Of a stretch of 64,000 nucleotides of DNA, positions 47,348 through 55,913 are shown piece after piece. The first letter of the stretch is position 1, and each line of letters opens with the position of its first letter. A program made the translations under genes and the position numbers. The stretch is from assembly GCF_010634855.1 (NCBI RefSeq), contig NZ_MWLQ01000011.1:124001-188000 (forward strand). Reading direction: 5' to 3'. The DNA is from Microbacterium sp. B35-30 (lineage in GTDB: Bacteria; Actinomycetota; Actinomycetes; Actinomycetales; Microbacteriaceae). The notes under the pieces are model-generated. The model was given only the letters and a program-made list of their open reading frames with translations, ran no database searches and had not been told where the DNA came from.

Positions 47348-48268
47348 TCAGGAGCCGCGCTTGTCGTCCTCGGCGGGTCGTGTCGCGAGGAATCTCTCGA
47401 GCTCGGCCGCGAGCTCGTCGGCGCTGGGCAGATCGCCGGTGTGGATCATCGGGGTCGCGAGGGTGGACCCCGCCATGTAGGCGTCGTAGCGCTCTTCGAG
47501 CCCCTGCACCATCCGGGCGAGCTCGTCACTGCCCTCGATCTGCTCGCTGACCTTCTCGAGGTATTCGCGATTCTCGTCGCGCAGATCGTCGCCCGCGAAG
47601 ACCAGGCCCGTCGCGACGGTGAGGCTGTCCAGGGCGGCCAGCGCGGCCGCCGGATACTCGGTGTCGCCCAGGTAATGGGGAACGAGCAGGACGAAGCCGG
47701 CGATGCGCACGCCGGCGGCAGCGAGCCGGTACTCGAGCAGATGACCCGCCGTGGCGGGGACCTGCGTGTGCGGCTGCCACACCGAGTGCGCCTCGGTGAG
47801 CTCGGATCGTGTGCCGCTGACCGTCGTGCCGATGGGCCGGGTGTGCGGAACGGGCATCGGGATGGCGTGCACCCACGTCACCGTCGACACGCCGTAGCTC
47901 TCGGTGAAGTCGAGGACGGCGTCGGCGAAGGCGTCCCAGGCGAAGTCCGGCTCATAGCCCGCCAGCAGAAGGAACGGCTGCCCCAGGGCGTCGTGCGCGA
48001 AGGAGAGCTCCAGGCGCGGCGGGCGGTAGTCGGTGAGGTGGTCCTTCTCGAACGAGACGATGGGCCGGCGTGCCCGGTAGTCCAGCAGGGTGTCGTTGGA
48101 GAACACCGCGAGCGGCGACGGCGACAGGTCGTCGCGGAAGTAGTCGATGGCGCGGCTCACGGCGCTGCCGGCGTCGGTGAACCCGGTCAGGGCGATCACC
48201 AGCGGCAGCCCGCGCGGGACGGGCGGCGCGGAAGCCGCACGCTCGAACAGCGGGCCGGGAAAAGGCAT
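47348..48268 (-). CDS. PAC2 family protein (proteasome-assembly-chaperone-like)
   Basis: This 306-residue soluble protein starts at ATG 48268. The segments VIALTGFTDAGSAVSRAIDYF, YRARRPIVSFEKDHLTDYRPP, VTWVHAIPMPVPHTRP and VPHYLGDTEYPAAALAALDSL follow the PAC2 family pattern. Eukaryotic relatives help assemble proteasomes; bacterial members are found near sigA and pepA in actinobacteria with unknown function. The C-terminus (DELAAELERFLATRPAEDD) is helical and acidic. Confidence 0.9.
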   Translation of the reverse strand: MPFPGPLFERAASAPPVPRGLPLVIALTGFTDAGSAVSRAIDYFRDDLSPSPLAVFSNDTLLDYRARRPIVSFEKDHLTDYRPPRLELSFAHDALGQPFLLLAGYEPDFAWDAFADAVLDFTESYGVSTVTWVHAIPMPVPHTRPIGTTVSGTRSELTEAHSVWQPHTQVPATAGHLLEYRLAAAGVRIAGFVLLVPHYLGDTEYPAAALAALDSLTVATGLVFAGDDLRDENREYLEKVSEQIEGSDELARMVQGLEERYDAYMAGSTLATPMIHTGDLPSADELAAELERFLATRPAEDDKRGS

Positions 48269-48354
48269 GCTCCCATGCTACGAGCCGCCCCGACCTGGTC
48301 GGGTCACGCCGGTCGCGCTCAGAGCGAACAGTCGGCGTCCCTAGGATGGAGACC

Positions 48355-49842
48355 ATGTCGCTTCCCGACCTCGAGTACCGCACCACCCCTGTCCGAGAGT
48401 CCGACGCCGACCTCCTTCTCGTCGCACTCCCCCCGCTCGAGGCTGACGCATCCCCTGATCTGTCGGACTGGCCCGGACTGCGCGACGCGCTCCTGGCGGT
48501 CGGTTTCACCGGTGCGCCGGGCGCGTGGGTCCGCGTCTACGCAGCGGAGGTCACATCGCTGCCGTTGGCCGTCGTGGGCACCGGGACGGAGCCTGATGCT
48601 GCGGCTCTGCGCGACGCCGTGGGCGCCGCGATCCGCGCCCTGACCGGGTTCTCGACGGTGGCGGTCGCCGCACCGTTCGCCGACCCCGCACTGTGGACCG
48701 CCGCCGCCGAGGGGGCCGCGCTGGGCGGCTACCGATTCGACGGCTACAAGACCGAGGCGCCCAAGCCGCGCGCGGCGCGCGTGATCGTCCACGGCACCGC
48801 CGACCCCGACGACGCCGCACTGAAGCTCATCGTCGAGACCGCGGCCTCGGTCGCCCTCGTGAAGGACCTGGTCAACATCCCGGCCGAGTGGCTCGGCCCC
48901 GCCGACGTCGCAGCGCGCGCCGCCGAGTCCGTGGCGGATCTCCCCGTCAGCGTCGAGATCCTCGACGAGGAGGCGCTGCGCGAGCAGGGCTTCGGCGGCA
49001 TCCTCGGCGTCGGCCGGGGATCGGATCGCCCGCCGCGCCTGGTCCGTCTCGAGTACGCACCTGAAGGCGCGACCAGGCACGTCGCGCTGGTGGGCAAGGG
49101 CATCACCTTCGACACCGGCGGTCTGTCGCTCAAGCCGGCGGCCTCCATGGTCGGGATGAAGTACGACATGGCGGGAGCCGCCACGGTTCTCGCGGTGCTC
49201 CGGGCCGCGGCATCCGTCGCCGCTCCGGTCAAGGTGACCGCGTGGCTGTGCCTCGCCGACAACATGCCGTCGGGCCGCGCGACGCGCCCGGGCGACGTGC
49301 TGCGCCTGCTCGACGGCACGACCGTCGAGGTGCTCAACACCGACGCCGAGGGGCGCCTCGTGCTGGCCGACGGACTGGTCGCCGCCAGCCGCGAGCAGCC
49401 CGATGTGATCGTCGACGTCGCCACTCTCACCGGAGCCATCCTGATCGCCCTCGGCACGCGCCACACCGGTGTGATGGGCGACGACGACGCCGTGGCTGCG
49501 TACCTCGCCGCCGCCGCCGAGGTCGGCGAGCCCGCGTGGCAGCTGCCCCTTCCGGGCCACATGGTCGAGGAGCTGGACTCCCCCATCGCCGACCTGCAGA
49601 ACGCCAAGATCGGCGACCCTGCCGGCGGCTCGCTCTTCGCAGGGCTGTTCCTGCGTCACTTCGTCGGCCGCACGGGCGACGAGGACGGTGCGCCCCGCAT
49701 CCCGTGGGTGCATCTCGACATCGCCGGGAGCGGCACCCACAAGGGCGCGCCGTACGGCTACACCGACAAGGGACCGACTGCCGCGACCGTGCGCAGCCTG
49801 ATCCGCTTCGTCCTGACTGACCTCGATGAGGAGGCACGATGA
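48355..49842 (+). CDS. pepA: Leucyl aminopeptidase (M17)
   Basis: This is a cytosolic hexameric metalloprotease that removes N-terminal residues from peptides. I choose ATG at 48355 (MSLPDLEYRTTPVRE) because GGAG lies 3 bases before it; an ATG at 48346 overlaps that site. The product is 495 residues. Metal and active-site motifs are VALVGKGITFDTGGLSLKPA (Lys and Asp, about residues 243-262), MKYDMAGAATVLAVLRA (Asp) and the M17 signature NTDAEGRLVLADGL (about 327-340). It overlaps lpd by ATGA. Confidence 0.96.
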   Translation: MSLPDLEYRTTPVRESDADLLLVALPPLEADASPDLSDWPGLRDALLAVGFTGAPGAWVRVYAAEVTSLPLAVVGTGTEPDAAALRDAVGAAIRALTGFSTVAVAAPFADPALWTAAAEGAALGGYRFDGYKTEAPKPRAARVIVHGTADPDDAALKLIVETAASVALVKDLVNIPAEWLGPADVAARAAESVADLPVSVEILDEEALREQGFGGILGVGRGSDRPPRLVRLEYAPEGATRHVALVGKGITFDTGGLSLKPAASMVGMKYDMAGAATVLAVLRAAASVAAPVKVTAWLCLADNMPSGRATRPGDVLRLLDGTTVEVLNTDAEGRLVLADGLVAASREQPDVIVDVATLTGAILIALGTRHTGVMGDDDAVAAYLAAAAEVGEPAWQLPLPGHMVEELDSPIADLQNAKIGDPAGGSLFAGLFLRHFVGRTGDEDGAPRIPWVHLDIAGSGTHKGAPYGYTDKGPTAATVRSLIRFVLTDLDEEAR

Positions 49843-51212
49843 CCGACCACTCCTTCGATCTCGTCGTTCTGGGCGGTGGCAGCGGCGGCTATGCCGCGGC
49901 GCTGCGCGCCGCAGAGCTGGGCAAGAGCGTCGCTCTCGTCGAGAAGGACAAGGTGGGCGGCACATGCCTGCACCGCGGCTGCATCCCGACGAAGGCGCTG
50001 CTGCATGCCGCCGAGGTGGCCGATCTGACACGGGATGCAGCGGCCGTCGGCATCCGCGCGACGCTCGACGGCATCGACCCCGCAGGGGTCAGGGCGTACC
50101 GCGAAGGGATCGTCGCCAAGAAGTACAAGGGCCTCGAGGGACTCGTGAAGGCACGCGGGATCACCGTCGTCACGGGCGAGGGCCGGCTCGAAGCCGGTCC
50201 CGCGGTGCGCGTCGGCGATGACCTCTACCGCGGCACCGATGTCATTCTGGCCACCGGTTCGTACAGCCGCACGCTTCCGGGGCTGGAGATCGGCGGCCGC
50301 ATCCTCACCAGCGAGCACGCCCTCGAACTCGACGAGATCCCCCGCAGCGCCGTGATCCTCGGCGGTGGCGTCATCGGCGTCGAGTTCGCGAGCGTGTGGC
50401 GCTCGTTCGGCGCCGACGTCACCATCATCGAGGCCCTCGACCACCTCGTGCCCAACGAGGACGTGACGCTCAGCAAGGGCCTGGAGCGCGCGTTCCGGCG
50501 CCGCGGCATCCAGTACTCCCTCGGTGTGCGCTTCCAGAGCGCGACGCAGACAGCGGATGCCGTCACCGTGACGCTCGAGGACGGCAAGACCTTCACCGCC
50601 GACTACCTGCTGGTGGCCGTCGGGCGCGGACCGGCGACGGCCGGCCTCGGCTACGAAGAGGCGGGTGTGGTCATCGACCGGGGGTTCGTCGTCACCGACG
50701 AACGCCTTCGCACCGGCGTCCCGCACGTGTGGGCCGTCGGCGACATCGTCCCAGGACTCCAGCTCGCGCACCGCGGGTTCCAGCAGGGGATCTTCGTCGC
50801 GGAGGAGATCGCAGGGCTGGGTCCCGTCGTCATCCCCGACAACCAGATCCCGAAGGTGACCTACAGCCACCCAGAAGTCGCTTCCGTCGGTGTCACCGAG
50901 GCGCAGGCAGCCGAGGCGCACGGCGCCGACGGGATCGTGGCCTACGAGTACAACCTCGCGGGCAACGGCAAGAGCGAGATCCTGGGCACCAGCGGCATCG
51001 TCAAGGTCGTGCGCGTGAAGGACGGGCCTGTCATCGGCGTCCATCTGATCGGCGACCGTGTCGGCGAGCTCATCACCGAAGGACAGCTCGCCGTCGGCTG
51101 GGAAGCCCACCCCGAAGACATCGCACCGTTCGTCCACGCGCACCCGACGCAGTCCGAAGCGCTCGGCGAGGCCTTCCTCGCCCTCGCAGGCAAGCCACTG
51201 CACGCGCTCTGA
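49839..51212 (+). CDS. lpd: Dihydrolipoyl dehydrogenase (E3)
   Basis: E3 re-oxidises lipoamide with FAD and NAD in 2-oxoacid dehydrogenase complexes. The 457-residue protein shows the FAD site VVLGGGSGGYAAALRAAELG, the redox disulfide GGTCLHRGCIPTKALL (Cys near 43 and 48), the NAD fold SAVILGGGVIGVEFASVW, the FAD motif VWAVGDIVPGLQLAH, and the C-terminal catalytic His-Glu region VHAHPTQSEALGEAF. It overlaps pepA and precedes the E2 gene, its partner. Confidence 0.97.
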   Translation: MTDHSFDLVVLGGGSGGYAAALRAAELGKSVALVEKDKVGGTCLHRGCIPTKALLHAAEVADLTRDAAAVGIRATLDGIDPAGVRAYREGIVAKKYKGLEGLVKARGITVVTGEGRLEAGPAVRVGDDLYRGTDVILATGSYSRTLPGLEIGGRILTSEHALELDEIPRSAVILGGGVIGVEFASVWRSFGADVTIIEALDHLVPNEDVTLSKGLERAFRRRGIQYSLGVRFQSATQTADAVTVTLEDGKTFTADYLLVAVGRGPATAGLGYEEAGVVIDRGFVVTDERLRTGVPHVWAVGDIVPGLQLAHRGFQQGIFVAEEIAGLGPVVIPDNQIPKVTYSHPEVASVGVTEAQAAEAHGADGIVAYEYNLAGNGKSEILGTSGIVKVVRVKDGPVIGVHLIGDRVGELITEGQLAVGWEAHPEDIAPFVHAHPTQSEALGEAFLALAGKPLHAL

Positions 51213-51274
51213 CCCTCGCGGTCGCCCCTCATCACTAAGCTAGATCCGATATTTCTTCAGAAGGAGACATCCTC

Positions 51275-53050
51275 ATGAGCACATCCGTGGTCCTCCCCGC
51301 TCTCGGTGAGAGCGTGACCGAGGGAACGGTCACCCGCTGGCTCAAGAACGTCGGCGACACGGTCCAGGCGGACGAGGGCCTGCTCGAGATCTCCACGGAC
51401 AAGGTGGACACCGAGATCCCGTCGCCGGTCAGCGGCGTCATCGAGGAGATCTTCGTCCAGGAGGACGAGACCGTCGAGGTCGGCGCCGTGCTGGCCAAGA
51501 TCGGCGACGGCTCCGGCGCAGCCGCCGGTGGGTCGCCCGAGGGCGCCGCCGCCGACGCGCCGGCCGCTGAGGCTCCCGCAGCCCAGGCTCCCGCAGAAGC
51601 GCCGGCACCCGCAGCCGAAGCGCCCGCGCCCGCCGCCGAGGCACCCGCACCCGCTGCCGAGTCTCCGGCCGAAGCCGCGCCCGCTGCGGCGCAGCCGGCC
51701 GCATCCGCCGGCGGCGGCAAGGAGGTCGTGCTCCCCGAGCTCGGCGAAAGCGTCACCGAGGGTACCGTCACGCGATGGCTGAAGCAGGTCGGCGACGAGG
51801 TCGCCGTCGATGAGCCGCTGCTCGAGATCTCCACCGACAAAGTCGACACCGAGATCCCCTCGCCGTTCGCCGGCGTCCTGCAGGAGATCCTGGTCTCCGA
51901 GGACGAGACCGTCGAGGTCGGCGCGGCGCTCGCCCGCATCGGCGATGCCGGCGCCGCACCTGCCGAAGCACCGGCTCCGGCTGCGCCCGCTCCGGCTGCG
52001 GCCGCACCTGCTCCTGCCCCTCCGGCTCCGGCTCCTGCCGCCGCTCCGGCTCCCGCTGCCCCGGCTCCTGCCGCCGCTCCGGCTCCCGCAGCTCCGGCCC
52101 CTGCCGCCGCTCCGGCTCCCGCAGCGGCCCTCGTGTCGGACGACGACAGTGTCACGTACGTCACACCGCTCGTGCGCCGACTGGCTCAGCAGCAGGGCGT
52201 CGATCTCGCCTCGGTGAAGGGCACCGGCGTGGGCGGACGCATCCGCAAGGAGGACGTGCTCAAGGCGGCCGAGGCCGCGGCGGCTCCTGCTGCTCCGGCG
52301 GCCGCCGCCGCTCCGGCACCAGTCGAGGTGTCGCCGCTGCGCGGCACGACGCAGCCGATGTCGCGTCTGCGCAAGGTGCTCGCCCAGCGCGCCGTCGAGT
52401 CGATGCAGTCGACCGCCCAGCTGACCAGCGTCGTCGAGGTCGACGTCACCAAGCTCGCGACCTTCCGCGACAAGGTGAAGAACGACTTCCTGGCGAAGAC
52501 CGGCGACAAGCTGTCGTTCCTGCCGTTCTTCGCACTGGCGGCGGCGGAGGCGCTGCAGGCGTACCCGATCGTCAACTCGACCGTCGACGGCGACCAGATC
52601 GTCTACCCGGCGAGCGAGAACCTGTCGATCGCCGTCGACACCGAGCGCGGCCTGCTGACGCCGGTGCTGCGCGATGCGGCGTCCAAGAACCTGGCCCAGA
52701 TCGCCCACGAGATCGCCGACCTGGCGGCTCGTACGCGTGAGAACAAGCTGAAGCCGGACGAGCTCGCGGGCGGCACCTTCACGTTGACCAACACCGGCTC
52801 GCGGGGCGCGCTGTTCGACACCCCGGTGGTGTTCCTGCCGCAGACGGCGATCCTCGGAACCGGTGTGGTCGTCAAGCGTCCTGGCATCGTGACGGTCGAC
52901 GGCAAGGACGCGATCTCGGTGCGCTCGTACGTGTACCTCGCACTGTCGTACGACCACCGTGTCATCGACGGTGCTGACGCCGCGCGCTTCCTCGGCGCGG
53001 TGAAGTCCCGGCTCGAGGCAGCGGCGTTCGAGGGTCAGCTCGGCGTCTGA
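51275..53050 (+). CDS. sucB: 2-oxoacid dehydrogenase E2 (dihydrolipoamide acyltransferase), two lipoyl domains
   Basis: E2 is the core of the pyruvate/2-oxoglutarate dehydrogenase complexes. The ATG at 51275 follows AGAAGGAGAC. Of 591 residues, two near-identical lipoyl domains (about 2-78 and 150-225) each carry the lipoylated lysine in [14 protein letters not shown]. Long Ala/Pro linkers separate them. The E3-binding domain is near 292-330 ([28 protein letters not shown]). The catalytic domain ends with [16 protein letters not shown] (His and Asp). In actinobacteria this gene is named sucB but may serve mainly as the pyruvate dehydrogenase E2. Confidence 0.92.
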   Translation: MSTSVVLPALGESVTEGTVTRWLKNVGDTVQADEGLLEISTDKVDTEIPSPVSGVIEEIFVQEDETVEVGAVLAKIGDGSGAAAGGSPEGAAADAPAAEAPAAQAPAEAPAPAAEAPAPAAEAPAPAAESPAEAAPAAAQPAASAGGGKEVVLPELGESVTEGTVTRWLKQVGDEVAVDEPLLEISTDKVDTEIPSPFAGVLQEILVSEDETVEVGAALARIGDAGAAPAEAPAPAAPAPAAAAPAPAPPAPAPAAAPAPAAPAPAAAPAPAAPAPAAAPAPAAALVSDDDSVTYVTPLVRRLAQQQGVDLASVKGTGVGGRIRKEDVLKAAEAAAAPAAPAAAAAPAPVEVSPLRGTTQPMSRLRKVLAQRAVESMQSTAQLTSVVEVDVTKLATFRDKVKNDFLAKTGDKLSFLPFFALAAAEALQAYPIVNSTVDGDQIVYPASENLSIAVDTERGLLTPVLRDAASKNLAQIAHEIADLAARTRENKLKPDELAGGTFTLTNTGSRGALFDTPVVFLPQTAILGTGVVVKRPGIVTVDGKDAISVRSYVYLALSYDHRVIDGADAARFLGAVKSRLEAAAFEGQLGV

Positions 53051-53062
53051 GCCGACCCGCCC

Positions 53063-54394
53063 TTACTGTTCCGGCTGCTGCGCGACGTCCGAGACGTCGC
53101 GCAGCAGCCATTTCTCGTCCCGCTTCAGGATCACCACCATCTGCGACGGGAGGGCGCCGTCGGCCGCGTCCAGGCGGAGCACGGCGATGTCGCCGAAGTC
53201 GTCGAGAAGCGTGAGCGCTCGCTCACCGGCGGGGAGGTCGATCGCCCCCTCGGGCAGCGTCGTGGCGTCCGCCACCACCGTGGCCAGGCAGTCCGTCGCC
53301 CCGCCGCAGGCGGTCCGTGCGTCGAGCAGCCCACCGGCCACTTGAGTGAGGGCGGTGCCTGCGCTGACGTCGGCTGCCGGGGCGCCCTGCGGCGCGGCTG
53401 AAGTCGGCGACGGATCGGCGCCCGCGCCGGTCGCCGTGGGCGCCGGGGTGGTCACGACATCCGCGTGGTCCTCCGTCGCCACGCCGCTCGCCGTCGGCCA
53501 GAGCGCACCGCCCGCCAGCACCGCCGCTGCCACCGCGCCGCCGACGAGCCAGGGCGCTCGGCGGGAGGAGTTCCTCTTCGTCGGCTCGATGCGACGCAGC
53601 CGGCGCCAGACGGCCGTCGTCGCGCGCGACACACTGTCTGCGAGGTCGTTGTCGACTCCTGCGAGGAGGCTCTGCCACAGGGATGTCGGCGCTGCTTCAC
53701 CGCCCTCCCGGGCGCCGCCCCCATAGGCCGATGCGTCAGCGCGCGGTGCGCCCTCCGCGGCGGCGCTGCGCGGGTTCAGGCTGACGGTGCTGAGAGGCTC
53801 GGGAGTCGCAACGGCGAACAGCGCCTCCTCGGCCGCCTCCAGCTCGCGGACCGAGATGCGCTCGGCCGTCACTGCGCGCAGCGCCGTCGCCCACGTCCGC
53901 TCGGCCCGCGGGTCGACGGCCACCTGTTCGAGCACGGCTGCGGCCGTGTCGAGCGCGCGGTGCGGTGAGGCATCCGTCGCCAGCAGCGGCCTGCCGGCGT
54001 CGTCGAGCCACCAGTCCCCCGTCGTATCGGGCGCAGGCGCGATCTGCAGACATGCGCGCAGCACGCTCACGCCGAGCGTCACCGCCTCGCCGGCGCTGAG
54101 CGGCATCCGCGTGGCACGTCGCCGCACGAACTCTTCGAGACGCTCGACGCAGACCGGCAGCACGACGTCGTGACCGTCGGATCGCCGGGCGACGTCGACC
54201 GGGGCGAGCACGTGGCCGTCGGCCGCGGCATCCCATCCTCGCCACTGGGCGCCGAGCGCGTCCGCGTCGACCAGGACGAAGGCGTCGCCCGTCGACGTGT
54301 GCGCGAGCACGCCCGGCCACGGTCCGTCGACACGTGCCCGCACAACGCGGATGGGTCGATACGTATCGCCCAGCGGGCCCTCGTCGGAGGTCAT
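53063..54394 (-). CDS. Membrane protein of unknown function with a kinase-like N-terminal region
   Basis: I do not recognise a named family. The start is ATG at 54394 (MTSDEGPLGDTYRPIRV), giving 443 residues. The N-terminal about 170 residues have a degenerate kinase-like flow: GDTYRPIRVVRA, LPVCVERLEEFVRRR, LSAGEAVTLGVSVLRA, then WWLDDAGRPLLATDA where a catalytic loop and DFG would lie, without catalytic residues. A basic patch (RRLRRIEPTKRNSSRRAP) precedes a membrane segment near residues 283-302, then a Pro/Thr/Ala-rich outside part with CGGATDC, possibly a disulfide. It occupies the place between E2 and DUF4191 where lipB-lipA often lie. Confidence 0.6.
   Translation of the reverse strand: MTSDEGPLGDTYRPIRVVRARVDGPWPGVLAHTSTGDAFVLVDADALGAQWRGWDAAADGHVLAPVDVARRSDGHDVVLPVCVERLEEFVRRRATRMPLSAGEAVTLGVSVLRACLQIAPAPDTTGDWWLDDAGRPLLATDASPHRALDTAAAVLEQVAVDPRAERTWATALRAVTAERISVRELEAAEEALFAVATPEPLSTVSLNPRSAAAEGAPRADASAYGGGAREGGEAAPTSLWQSLLAGVDNDLADSVSRATTAVWRRLRRIEPTKRNSSRRAPWLVGGAVAAAVLAGGALWPTASGVATEDHADVVTTPAPTATGAGADPSPTSAAPQGAPAADVSAGTALTQVAGGLLDARTACGGATDCLATVVADATTLPEGAIDLPAGERALTLLDDFGDIAVLRLDAADGALPSQMVVILKRDEKWLLRDVSDVAQQPEQ
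53073..53109. terminator. Perfect 17-bp-stem hairpin inside the 3' end of the unknown membrane-protein gene
   Basis: GGCTGCTGCGCGACGTC pairs fully with GACGTCGCGCAGCAGCC around a CGA loop. It begins 23 bases after the sucB stop and lies within the last codons of the convergent gene, so it can end sucB transcription and slow the opposite one. Confidence 0.75.
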
Positions 54395-54519
54395 GGCGAC
54401 AGTCTGCGAGGCGCGGCGGGCCGCCACCGCCCGGAGCGTGGGGTTCTGTGGATGGACATCGCCGGATGTCGGCTGTGGAGGAGCCGAGGACGAGCCCGCG
54501 AAAAGGTAGGCTGGAAGCT

Positions 54520-55230
54520 ATGGCCGCGCGCAGTACCGCCCCCGAGAAGGGCCCGGGATTCTTCTCCCAGATCCGCACCCTCTACACCTTCACCCAGAAG
54601 GAGTTCCGCTGGCTTCCGTACCTGCTGGCCGGCATCCTCCTCCTCGGCACCGCCGCCGGCGTGGGCATCGGGTTCGCCATCCCGCCGGTCGCGGTGTGGA
54701 GCATCATCCTGTGGGGCATCACAGGCCTCATGCTCGGCATCCTGGCGTCGATGATGACGATGACGCGACTGTCGACCCGCGCGATGTACAAGAAGATCGA
54801 CGGGATGCCGGGGGCCACCGGTCACGTCATGTCGACGTCGCTCGGCCGGAAGTGGCAGGCCAGCGAGATGCCGGTGGGCATCAACCCCAAGACCCAGGAA
54901 GCCGTCTACCGCGCGATCGGCCGCGGCGGCGTCGTGATCGTGGGCGAGGGTGCTCGCGGTCGCCTCACCCGCCTCGTCAACGACGAGCGCTCGAAGGTGC
55001 AGCGCGTCGCGTCGGGCGTGCCCGTCACCGTGCTGTACATCGGCCACGGCGAGGGAGAAGTGCCCATCTCGAAGCTCTCGTCGACGATCAAAGCCCTTCC
55101 CACCAAGGTGGACCGTGCCACGATGGCGGCCGTCATCAAGCGCGTCGAGTCCGTCTCGCAGTCGCTGACATCACTGCCCATCCCGAAGGGCATCGACCCC
55201 ACCAAGGTGCGGGCCCCTCGCCCGCGCTGA
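54520..55230 (+). CDS. DUF4191 membrane protein
   Basis: This 236-residue protein starts with ATG at 54520 after GGAAG. Two adjacent membrane segments (about residues 32-53 and 55-78) follow the conserved FFSQIRTLYTFTQKEFRWLPYLL. The cytosolic part contains RAMYKKIDGMPGATGHVM, RKWQASEMPVGINPKTQEAVYRAIG (read in parts) and VVIVGEGARGRLTRLVNDE, typical of DUF4191. In actinobacteria it lies after lipA and before RDD and glnA; here the lip genes are not adjacent. Its function is unknown. Confidence 0.92.
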   Translation: MAARSTAPEKGPGFFSQIRTLYTFTQKEFRWLPYLLAGILLLGTAAGVGIGFAIPPVAVWSIILWGITGLMLGILASMMTMTRLSTRAMYKKIDGMPGATGHVMSTSLGRKWQASEMPVGINPKTQEAVYRAIGRGGVVIVGEGARGRLTRLVNDERSKVQRVASGVPVTVLYIGHGEGEVPISKLSSTIKALPTKVDRATMAAVIKRVESVSQSLTSLPIPKGIDPTKVRAPRPR

Positions 55231-55253
55231 GCACCCCGCACCTCACACCGCCG

Positions 55254-55353
55254 GCGCGGTGACAGCGCCCGCGGGGTGACGTTGCCCGCAGGGTGTCGGT
55301 GCGCATGCGGTGACGGTGGGCGTGCGGCGACGGTGCGCGCGGTGACCGTGGCC
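55254..55353. repeat. Six tandem degenerate 17-bp repeats
   Basis: Between convergent DUF4191 and RDD genes, units of 17 bases start at 55270, 55287, 55304 and 55321, flanked by 16-base units at 55254 and 55338. The shared core is close to GCGGTGACGGTG. The copies differ at several positions. The period is not a multiple of three, and no reading frame is supported. Confidence 0.7.
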
Positions 55354-55388
55354 AGGTGGCATCGAGGGGCCGCTCCGGGGTCGAGTCG

Positions 55389-55781
55389 TCAGGAGCGGAT
55401 GAGCACCGTGCCCGCGGCCTTGTCGTGCAGTCCACGCTGGTCGGCATCCCAGATGAGCGCCGGGATCACGACGATCAGCAGAGCCGTGCGGATGATGGGG
55501 CGCCACAAGCCCACCCATGCCCCGTCGAGGCGCGCCAGCCGCAGGCCGAACACCCGGTGACCGGGGCTTCCCTGCAGCGTCGGCAGGAACACCAGCTGGA
55601 TCGCCGCGAAGATCGCGAGGATCGCGAGCGGGTCCCAGCCGAAGAAGCCCGAGATCAGGTACGCAGCGCCGTAGTCGAGGAACAGCGCCCCGACGCGGCG
55701 GCCGAGACGGCCGATGGATCCGGTGCCCTCGCGGGGCAGGCCGAGCCGTTCGCCCGGATAGTCCTGGGTGCTCTGCGTCAC
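55389..55781 (-). CDS. RDD family membrane protein
   Basis: This 130-residue membrane protein starts with GTG at 55781 (VTQSTQDYPGERLG); an upstream frame to 55841 lacks support and would cover the GlnR box. RDD hallmarks are GRRVGALFLDYGAAYLISGFF (Arg-Asp in the first helix), QGSPGHRVFGLRLARLDG (after the second helix) and WDADQRGLHDKAAGTVLI (second Asp cluster). Three hydrophobic segments are seen. The family is of unknown or varied transport roles and commonly sits beside glnA in actinobacteria. Confidence 0.9.
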   Translation of the reverse strand: MTQSTQDYPGERLGLPREGTGSIGRLGRRVGALFLDYGAAYLISGFFGWDPLAILAIFAAIQLVFLPTLQGSPGHRVFGLRLARLDGAWVGLWRPIIRTALLIVVIPALIWDADQRGLHDKAAGTVLIRS

Positions 55782-55804
55782 TTCCCCAGCGTATACAGGT
55801 CGCC

Positions 55805-55842
55805 GTAACATGCCGGAAACACGAGTGATACTGCCGGGCAAT
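55805..55842 (+). promoter_or_regulatory. GlnR-type operator upstream of glnA
   Basis: The sequence reads GTAAC-N6-GAAAC-N6-GATAC-N6-GCAAT with exact 11-base periodicity. The first pair matches the GlnR half-sites (gTnAC and GaAAC) perfectly and the second approximately. It lies 71 bases before the glnA ATG, in the expected place. A TAGCTT -10-like box follows at 55853-55858. Confidence 0.75.
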
Positions 55843-55913
55843 CCCCTGCGGGTAGCTTGCCAGCAAGCCCGACCCGCACGGGCGGATCCGAATGCCCTAC
55901 CTCTGGAGTCTTC

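Noticed and set aside
51528-52140. Ala/Pro repeats in the E2 gene as a DNA tandem repeat of interest
   Set aside because: They are the flexible linkers normally found between lipoyl and E3-binding domains of E2 proteins.
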